From positions 248,001-312,000 of the forward strand of contig NZ_CP077425.1 of NCBI RefSeq assembly GCF_019048845.1: 64,000 bases of DNA, read 5' to 3'. Both the position numbers and the translations under genes were made by a program. The notes under the pieces are model-generated. The model worked only from the letters and a program-made list of their open reading frames with translations. It did no database searches and was not told where the DNA came from. This DNA comes from Vibrio mimicus (GTDB lineage: Bacteria; Pseudomonadota; Gammaproteobacteria; Enterobacterales; Vibrionaceae). This document shows positions 58,299 to 64,000 of this stretch, in pieces (the stretch's first letter is position 1; each line of letters opens with the position of its first letter).

Positions 58299-59390
58299 TC
58301 ACTCTGTTTGTTGGTGTCTCTGACAGTGTTCAATCGCTGTACTCAGTAGCTGTAACGCGCTTTGCTCACAAGAAGGCAATTGCGCATCGCTTTTACCCAG
58401 AGGCGTTACCCGCTCCCCCCAACGAATATGACCCGCACCCCAAGTTAAACCCGCGCCAAAAGCGGCGACCAACAGATCATCATGAGGTTTGATTTTGCCT
58501 TGCTCTAACGCTTCGCATAGGGCAATCGGCACCGTGGCCGCGGAGGTATTACCGTAGCGATGAATATTGACAAAGGCTTTGTCTTGCGCGATGCCCGCCA
58601 AATCACACAGGGTTTGAATAATGCGGATATTGGCTTGATGCGGGATCACCACATCGATTTCTTCGGTCGATAAGCCGCTACGCGCCAGCACTTGCTGCGC
58701 CGCAGCCCCCATGCCACGCACCGCACGTTTAAAGATCTCTTTACCCACGAAATCAAACGCCCAGTAACCATTGTCTGCATCAAAACGATCCATCGCGGTT
58801 CCAAACTTAGGTACCGCTAAAATATCTCGTCCTTGGGCATCACAGCCAATTTGCGCATCTTGCAAGCCCACTTTTTGTTCGGTCTTGCTCAATACCACAG
58901 CACCTGCACCATCTCCAAACAGCACGGCGGTGTCACGCTTCGTCCAGTCCAGATAGAAAGAGAGGCGCTCAGCACCAATCACCAAAGCATGACGATAATG
59001 GCTCGCTTGCATCAAGCGTGTCGCGGTTTCTAAACCATAGAGGAAACCGGTACAGGCGGCGTTGAGATCAAAGGCGGCGGCAGAAGGAATGCCTAAATTT
59101 TGCTGCACTTTTGAAGCAATATTGGGAATTAACGAATCCGGTGAACAGGTTGCCACAATAATCAGGTCTATCTCTTCAACGCTGACGCCCGCACAGGCAA
59201 TGGCATGCTGAGCGGCAAGGGTAGCGAGATCGGAAGTATTCACGTGGCTGATCCGACGCTGTTCAATCCCAGTACGTGATTGAATCCACTCATCGGAAGT
59301 ATCAAGAAAGGTGCTCAAATCGTGATTGGAGAGCGTCGCAGGTGGCAGACATTTACCCCACCCGGTGATTTCGGCATAACATTGAGTCAT
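58299..59390 (-). CDS. fabH: Beta-ketoacyl-ACP synthase III
   Basis: Condenses an acyl-CoA with malonyl-ACP to start fatty-acid chains. The 363-residue protein has the Cys-His-Asn triad: Cys in [14 protein letters not shown], His in [11 protein letters not shown] and Asn in [11 protein letters not shown]. It is somewhat longer than housekeeping FabH (about 317), mostly through an insert near the middle, so it is probably a second, specialised copy. ATG 59390 was chosen because the family starts [16 protein letters not shown]; the upstream open frame is not conserved. Confidence 0.92.
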   Translation of the reverse strand: MTQCYAEITGWGKCLPPATLSNHDLSTFLDTSDEWIQSRTGIEQRRISHVNTSDLATLAAQHAIACAGVSVEEIDLIIVATCSPDSLIPNIASKVQQNLGIPSAAAFDLNAACTGFLYGLETATRLMQASHYRHALVIGAERLSFYLDWTKRDTAVLFGDGAGAVVLSKTEQKVGLQDAQIGCDAQGRDILAVPKFGTAMDRFDADNGYWAFDFVGKEIFKRAVRGMGAAAQQVLARSGLSTEEIDVVIPHQANIRIIQTLCDLAGIAQDKAFVNIHRYGNTSAATVPIALCEALEQGKIKPHDDLLVAAFGAGLTWGAGHIRWGERVTPLGKSDAQLPSCEQSALQLLSTAIEHCQRHQQTE

Positions 59391-59558
59391 AAAAATTCCG
59401 TCTATGCTGCTTATTGTAATTTGGCGGAGCGCCCCAAGATATTGAGCAACGCCCGTCGCCATTGTCGGCAATGGGCAGAAGTATACGCCGATTTTCGAAC
59501 CATGGTTAACCATTGAGCTTAAACTGGTAACGAAAGCGCAAAATAAAGAGAGGAAGTC

Positions 59559-59993
59559 ATGCCAACATTCAATACCCGCTGCCCATCTTGCCACAGCCTT
59601 AACCGTGTGCCAGAAGAGCGGATTACCGAAAGCCCAAATTGTGGCAAATGCCAAAGTGCACTACTCGATGGCGCGCCAATTGAAGGTACCGAAGCCAATT
59701 TTTCCGCGCTGCTGCAAAGCGACAAACCTGTCGTCGTCGATTTTTGGGCTCCGTGGTGTAACCCTTGTGTCGGCTTCGCACCGATTTTTAGTGATGTTGC
59801 CGCCGAGCGAAAAGGCCAGATCCGCTGCGTGAAAATTGATACTGAAGCGCAGCAAAATCTTGCTGCACATTTTCAAATTCGCAGTATTCCCACCATTATG
59901 GTGTTCAAAAATGGCCAACGCATCGACATGATCAATGGTGCACTGCCAAAATCTCAATTTGACCAATGGTTAAACCAAGCGCTGACTAAATAA
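59559..59993 (+). CDS. trxC: Thioredoxin 2 with WCNPC active site
   Basis: A 144-residue cytoplasmic thiol-disulfide oxidoreductase. An N-terminal zinc finger (CPSC near 9-12 and CGKC near 29-32) is the mark of thioredoxin 2, followed by a thioredoxin fold with [13 protein letters not shown] and the cis-Pro in [10 protein letters not shown]. The active site is WCNPC instead of the usual WCGPC, which should shift its redox potential. It is divergent from fabH. Confidence 0.94.
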   Translation: MPTFNTRCPSCHSLNRVPEERITESPNCGKCQSALLDGAPIEGTEANFSALLQSDKPVVVDFWAPWCNPCVGFAPIFSDVAAERKGQIRCVKIDTEAQQNLAAHFQIRSIPTIMVFKNGQRIDMINGALPKSQFDQWLNQALTK

Positions 59994-60181
59994 TCGCATC
60001 TGGCGATCGACAATTAAGTTGGCATTTTCGATAAAATTATGCCAACTTAACTGGCACTTTCCCCGCCCTTTTCCTCAACAAGCAAAGTTTATCGTCAAGA
60101 ACGTTTTTTTTCGTTTTACTCTGCGCACTATTCGTCCCATATTCGCGCCAACTGTTCCTTCTGCTGTTCCCGAGGCCTGCT

Positions 60182-61336
60182 GTGGAAATCCATTCTTCTG
60201 CACCAAACCGCATTGCGGTGCCTGTTATTGCGTTAACTCTGTATGCGATTGCCGCAGGCTACTTAATGAGCCTAGTGCCCTTAATGCTGCCGCATTACCA
60301 ACTCGAATCTGATTTGGCCAGTTGGCTAGCAAGCGTTTTTTATGCCGGATTATTAGCGGGCGCGCTGGTTGCAGAGCCTTTCGTTAATCGTTTAGGCCAC
60401 CGTAAAGCCTTTGTATGGTGCTTGAGCTTACTGCAACTGTCGATTGTGGTTATGCCGCTATTGCCCTACGCCAGTATTTGGCTCTTGGCGCGCTTGGTCG
60501 CAGGTATCGCCGTGGCCGGCATTTTTGTGGTGGTGGAATCTTGGTTACTGCATGGCGATGAACAAGGTCGCGCTAAGCGTCTTGGCATTTACATGGTGTC
60601 ACTCTATGGCGGTACCGCACTCGGACAAATGGCAATTGGCCAACTGGGTGTGGCAGGTGCCGTGCCTTTTATTGCGATCACCACACTACTTTTGATTGCT
60701 TCCATGGTGCTGATGTACGTCGATTCGGATCAGCCTTCCACACAACAAGCTAGCTCACTTTCGTTGCGTCAGATTTTCAAGCTCAGTAAAGCGGCGATGA
60801 TCGGCTGCCTAGTTTCGGGCCTGACATTAGGAGCAATTTACGGTTTGATGCCGGTGGAACTTGCCAACCGTGGCATTAGCCACACCGATCTGGGTAACTT
60901 AATGGCGCTGGTGATTTTGGGCGGCATGGCGGTTCAACCTCTGGTGCCTTGGCTGTCTAAATTTTTAGGTCGTACTCTGCAGATGGCACTGTTCTGCTTA
61001 CTTGGCACGGCAGCCATCACGCTGACCGTGTTTGATGATTCGCTGCTCGTACTGGGCGTTAGCCTGTTTATTTTAGGCATGGCGACCTTCGCCCTCTACC
61101 CAATCGCGATTAATTTAGGCTGCGACAAATTGGATGCGAGCTACATTGTTTCCGCAACCCAAGTGATGTTACTCAGCTACAGCGTAGGCTCGGTGGTAGG
61201 TCCGGTATTGGCCGATTGGTTTATGCAAGATCGCCACGGCTTGATGGCTTACTTGTTTGCCATCCTACTCGCGACTTGTTTGTATATGCTGATCAAAAGC
61301 GTCAAAACCAAACGCCAATGGGTGGCGGGCGAGTAA
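60182..61336 (+). CDS. YcaD-like major facilitator transporter
   Basis: A 384-residue protein with about twelve membrane helices and MFS features (FYAGLLAGALVAEPFVNRLGHRKAF, the A-like loop, and GIFVVVESWLLHGDEQGRAKRLG). The latter two resemble the YcaD family. Substrate unknown. The start is GTG 60182 with no strong ribosome site, so the N-terminus is uncertain. It lies downstream of trxC, separated by about 190 bases. Confidence 0.85.
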   Translation: MEIHSSAPNRIAVPVIALTLYAIAAGYLMSLVPLMLPHYQLESDLASWLASVFYAGLLAGALVAEPFVNRLGHRKAFVWCLSLLQLSIVVMPLLPYASIWLLARLVAGIAVAGIFVVVESWLLHGDEQGRAKRLGIYMVSLYGGTALGQMAIGQLGVAGAVPFIAITTLLLIASMVLMYVDSDQPSTQQASSLSLRQIFKLSKAAMIGCLVSGLTLGAIYGLMPVELANRGISHTDLGNLMALVILGGMAVQPLVPWLSKFLGRTLQMALFCLLGTAAITLTVFDDSLLVLGVSLFILGMATFALYPIAINLGCDKLDASYIVSATQVMLLSYSVGSVVGPVLADWFMQDRHGLMAYLFAILLATCLYMLIKSVKTKRQWVAGE

Positions 61337-61348
61337 CCTTCTTTTAGG

Positions 61349-61391
61349 GCAAGTTTCTATCACTCAGCGTGAGGGAGAGAAACTTGCTTTT
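61349..61391 (+). terminator. Terminator after the MFS gene
   Basis: A 10-bp stem GCAAGTTTCT / AGAAACTTGC with an inner TCAC/GTGA pairing and a short T run. Confidence 0.75.
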
Positions 61392-61462
61392 CCGACCCAA
61401 GCTTAATCTAAGCTTCATATTTGCCCCATACAGTCATCATAAACCGAATCATTGATGTCACT

Positions 61463-62251
61463 GTGAAACCACTCAAACGCTACCAATACGAACGCTACGC
61501 CGTTTTGTGCAACCTCGCTTATCCGCGCATTTTTAAGCAGACTCGTTACGGATTTGATCCTAACGGACAGCGTGTGATCACCAATCAGTTTGGCAAAATC
61601 ATGATCCGAGTATTGTGGAGCCGAGCGAGCGATGAAGTGGTTGTTGTGATTAAAGGCTCACACAGCCTCACCGACTGGCTACTCAACTTCGCGGTTTGGA
61701 CACGCAGTTGCCGCCATTTAGGGCTGCAATACCGCATTCATGCCGGCTTTTATCACTTACTGCATCAAGAGAGCCAACCGAGCCGCAACCAAGATACGCT
61801 TGGCATGACAGTGATTGAAAAACTGGAACAGACCCTACTGCCGCTGATTGAACAAGGCAAACGCATTGCAATCACTGGGCATTCTTCCGGCGGCGCGATT
61901 GGCTGCGTGTTTGCGGACTATTTTGAGCGAAAATATCCACGCACGATCAAGCGAGTCGTCACTTTTGGTCAACCTGCGATCGGGGATTGGCGCTTTCCGA
62001 AATACTATGGGCTGGCTCATAAAACCTATCGCATCTGCTGCGATCTGGACATCGTAACCTTCATGCCACCCGTGCCATTTCTGTACTGGCATGCGGGAAA
62101 ATTACTCTGGCTGTATAACGGCAGAATTTACGAAAACACACCGACATGGGAGCGTTTAGGGCGTTCGATCATCAGTTGGTTAATCAGACCGTTTTCTTAT
62201 CACTTGATGAGTAAGTACATCCGCAATAAAGATTTTTTTGATGAACGCTAG
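61463..62251 (+). CDS. Class 3 lipase-like alpha/beta hydrolase
   Basis: A 262-residue protein of the lipase class 3 fold. The nucleophile elbow is GHSSGGA; upstream are VVVIKGSHSLTDWLLN (oxyanion region) and HAGFYHLL, and downstream Asp and His candidates lie in CCDLDIVTFMPPVPF and YWHAGK. No clear signal peptide, so cytoplasmic or membrane-associated. The start is uncertain: GTG 61463 is used here; TTG 61421 gives 276 residues. It directly follows the MFS gene's terminator. Confidence 0.8.
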   Translation: MKPLKRYQYERYAVLCNLAYPRIFKQTRYGFDPNGQRVITNQFGKIMIRVLWSRASDEVVVVIKGSHSLTDWLLNFAVWTRSCRHLGLQYRIHAGFYHLLHQESQPSRNQDTLGMTVIEKLEQTLLPLIEQGKRIAITGHSSGGAIGCVFADYFERKYPRTIKRVVTFGQPAIGDWRFPKYYGLAHKTYRICCDLDIVTFMPPVPFLYWHAGKLLWLYNGRIYENTPTWERLGRSIISWLIRPFSYHLMSKYIRNKDFFDER

Positions 62252-62283
62252 AAAGAGTTTTGTATCAACAAGAGAGAAAATAA

Positions 62284-62357
62284 TGGAGGCGCGTCCCGGA
62301 GTCGAACCGAGGTTCACGGATTTGCAATCCGCTGCATGGCCACTCTGCCAACGCGCC
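62284..62357 (-). tRNA. tRNA-Cys (anticodon GCA)
   Basis: A 74-base tRNA with acceptor stem GGCGCGT/ACGCGCC, anticodon GCA, T-arm GGTTCGACTCC and encoded CCA end. It lies just downstream of tRNA-Leu on the same strand, so they are likely processed from one transcript. Confidence 0.95.
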
Positions 62358-62381
62358 TAAGTGATGTATCTTTGAGGATGA

Positions 62382-62468
62382 TGGTGCCCCGGGCCGGACT
62401 TGAACCGGCACGACTCGAAAGTCGAGGGATTTTAAATCCCTTGTGTCTACCGATTTCACCACCAGGGC
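62382..62468 (-). tRNA. tRNA-Leu (anticodon TAA)
   Basis: An 87-base class II tRNA with acceptor stem GCCCTGG/CCGGGGC, a long variable arm, anticodon TAA in ATTTAAAAT, T-arm GGTTCAAGTCC and CCA end. Confidence 0.93.
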
Positions 62469-62649
62469 AACGCATACTGCGATGGAAGACACCATCTGTT
62501 CTAACGAGCTTTGCCGTGAGAACGAGGCGTACTTTAACGGATTGAGATTTCTGGTCAATAAGAAATTTCAGCAATCAAGTCTGACTGCGCAAGATTTCAG
62601 CCACAGGGAGCAAAATGCACTCAAGCCGATGTTTTTACAAGCAGTATCA

Positions 62650-62674
62650 AGGAGCTTGAGTTCACCAAGCTCCT
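62650..62674. terminator. Hairpin after the VOC-family gene
   Basis: A 9-bp stem AGGAGCTTG / CAAGCTCCT with a 7-base loop, just beyond the stop of the leftward VOC gene. No T run, so only a possible terminator. Confidence 0.4.
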
Positions 62675-62685
62675 CAAAAAATGAA

Positions 62686-63186
62686 TTATGCATAGGCTCC
62701 GGCAGCATAATGCAGCTCATAACTATGGCTATAAATTTCCAAAATATTGCCAAACGGATCTTCCATATAAATCATGCGGTACGGTTTTTCACCGGGAAAG
62801 TAGAAACGTGGCGCTGGCATACGCTTTTTGCCACCTGCGGCGACGATTTTCTCCGCGAGCCCTTCGACATCAGGATCTTGCACACAGAAATGGAAAATCC
62901 CGGTTTTCCAATATTCAAAATTGTTCTCAGGATTTTGTTGGTTTTTAAACTCAAACAGCTCTACGCCAATGCGATCTCCGGTTGAGAGATGCGCAATACG
63001 AAATCGCTCCCACCCTTGACCAAACACATCAGTACACATTTCACCAATCGCGGAGTCATCTTCCACAATGTCGGTCGGCGGCATAATCAGATACCAGCCA
63101 AGGACTTCGGTATAGAACTTCACCGCTGCCTCTAAATCCGGTACTGAAATTCCAATATGGGAAAACGAACGTGGGTATGTGCTCAT
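62686..63186 (-). CDS. Glyoxalase/bleomycin-resistance (VOC) family protein
   Basis: A 166-residue protein with two VOC beta-alpha modules. Candidate metal ligands are His in SHIGISVPD, Glu in GVELFEF, His in FHFCVQDPD and Glu in FGNILEIYS. Substrate unknown; methylglyoxal lyase is not implied because the specific residues differ from GlxI. ATG 63186 was chosen for the AGAGAG site and conserved start. It is divergent from a LysR regulator, which probably controls it. Confidence 0.87.
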   Translation of the reverse strand: MSTYPRSFSHIGISVPDLEAAVKFYTEVLGWYLIMPPTDIVEDDSAIGEMCTDVFGQGWERFRIAHLSTGDRIGVELFEFKNQQNPENNFEYWKTGIFHFCVQDPDVEGLAEKIVAAGGKKRMPAPRFYFPGEKPYRMIYMEDPFGNILEIYSHSYELHYAAGAYA

Positions 63187-63328
63187 TATGATTCTCTCTT
63201 TACGATTCAAAACAAAAGTAGATGTACACGGCCGACTTGCAGCAGCAAAGGGGTGGGCTGTAACTTCAAGTAGCTTTGGTATCGAAAGAATAAATCGGCG
63301 TTGAACAGAATAAAAATTATCGTTTATC

Positions 63329-63339
63329 ATTGTTTCAAT
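63329..63339. promoter_or_regulatory. Candidate LysR-regulator site
   Basis: The short palindrome ATTGTTTCAAT lies between the VOC gene and the divergent LysR gene, 22 bases before the LysR start, in an AT-rich stretch. LysR regulators commonly bind such sites in their own divergent promoter. Confidence 0.4.
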
Positions 63340-63360
63340 AATCATTTGTTATCAAAAATC

Positions 63361-64000
63361 ATGCTCAACCCAATCTGGCTACAGACATTCAAAACCTTGG
63401 TCGATACTGGTCACTTTACTAAAACCGCCGAAAAGCTGTTTATGACTCAGCCGGGCGTGAGTCAACACATCCGAAAGTTAGAAGAGGCGTGTCAACATCC
63501 GCTCATTCATCGTATCAACAAAAGTTTTGAACTCACCGATCAGGGACGCATGGTGTATGAATACGCCACACAACTTGCAAAAAACGAGCGCAGGCTCTTA
63601 GAACAGATCCACGAAACTGAGCCGTTTGCTGGCCGTTATCGAATTGCGTGCTCTGGCTCGCTCTCGCTGGTGATTTACCCTCCACTGTTAGCGCTACAAC
63701 AGCAGCATCCTAAGCTGTGCATCGAGCTTGAAGCGGCACCCAATCACACGATTCTTAAAGCCATCAAAGAAGGAGATGTTGATGTAGGGATTGTGACCTC
63801 ACAACCTAGCCAAGGTGTATTTGAAAGTGAGGTGCTAGGGGAAGAGCCGCTATACCTTGTTCTACCTCATGATCACCCAACAGAGCCTGACCAACTCGCA
63901 GATCACCTACTTCAGCTAGGACTTATTGGGCACCCTGATATCGATCACTATCTTTCGCTCTATCTCGCCAAAAGTACCAACCCGACATTAACGGTGCTGA
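63361..64000 (+). CDS. LysR-family transcriptional regulator, 3' end cut off by the window
   Basis: Open from ATG 63361 to the last base (213 codons), so the C-terminus is missing. The N-terminus is a LysR winged helix-turn-helix: FKTLVDTGHFTKTAEKLFMT then QPGVSQHIRKLEEACQHPLI. An effector-binding domain follows from about residue 88 (YRIACSGSLSLVIYPPLLAL). It likely regulates the divergent VOC-family gene. Confidence 0.92.
   Translation, partial: MLNPIWLQTFKTLVDTGHFTKTAEKLFMTQPGVSQHIRKLEEACQHPLIHRINKSFELTDQGRMVYEYATQLAKNERRLLEQIHETEPFAGRYRIACSGSLSLVIYPPLLALQQQHPKLCIELEAAPNHTILKAIKEGDVDVGIVTSQPSQGVFESEVLGEEPLYLVLPHDHPTEPDQLADHLLQLGLIGHPDIDHYLSLYLAKSTNPTLTVL

Noticed and set aside
62284..62468. 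tRNA-Cys/tRNA-Leu pair as an integration site for a genomic island
   Set aside because: No integrase gene or direct repeat of a tRNA 3' end is visible on either side.

Overview
The window is almost certainly from the second chromosome of Vibrio cholerae or a very close relative. LuxP and LuxQ, a VCA0697-type GGDEF protein next to a second glgC, an EndoI-like chitodextrinase, the PgtABC/PgtP set, TorS/TorT, an H-NOX/kinase pair, an HMG-CoA reductase, cobQ-modABC, a PilZ protein and the glp genes lie in an order I recall from V. cholerae. The assignment rests on recognised protein sequences and gene order, not on a search. I see no prophage, integron cassette array, insertion sequence or CRISPR. 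The only dispersed repeats are three ERIC-like elements.

Layout. 1-8.2 kb: partial membrane PAS-GGDEF cyclase, glgC, a large secreted GH18 chitodextrinase, an iron alcohol/aldehyde reductase, and a YhhN membrane protein. 8.2-16.3 kb: pgtCBA (periplasmic sensor, kinase, degenerate NtrC-type regulator) divergent from the transporter gene pgtP, then a pyruvate kinase. 16.4-20.9 kb: torS divergent from torT, then mgsA. 20.9-28.6 kb: pncA, a periplasmic PAP2 phosphatase divergent from dgkA, a PepSY/cytochrome b561 pair, helD and yccS. 28.7-32.5 kb: hnoX-hnoK, two small unknown genes, and mvaA. 32.5-36.6 kb: a cobQ-modABC operon. 36.7-46.2 kb: a periplasmic OB-fold protein, a small outer-membrane protein, a PilZ protein, luxPQ, a TraF-like protein, yceH with a GIY-YIG gene, tmaR and small membrane proteins. 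46.3-53.5 kb: glpK and a frameshifted glpF, divergent from glpABC. 53.6-58.1 kb: an unknown secreted protein and a three-gene polysaccharide-synthase-like cluster. 58.3-64 kb: fabH, trxC, an MFS transporter, a lipase-like protein, tRNA-Cys and tRNA-Leu, and a VOC protein divergent from a LysR regulator that runs off the window.

The genes fit an aquatic, chitin-associated life: chitin breakdown, glycogen synthesis, use of phosphorylated C3 compounds and glycerol, anaerobic respiration sensing (TMAO, molybdate), and sensing of NO, AI-2 and c-di-GMP.

The most interesting locus is at 54385-58074. It encodes a protein with six CxxC pairs followed by a degenerate GGDEF domain that keeps an RxxD inhibitory-site motif, a processive GT2 synthase, and a membrane-fusion protein without a PilZ domain. 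I infer a c-di-GMP-controlled exopolysaccharide machine whose ligand sensor is a separate protein. The second notable point is a one-base deletion in glpF that removes the selectivity-filter arginine and the last membrane helix.
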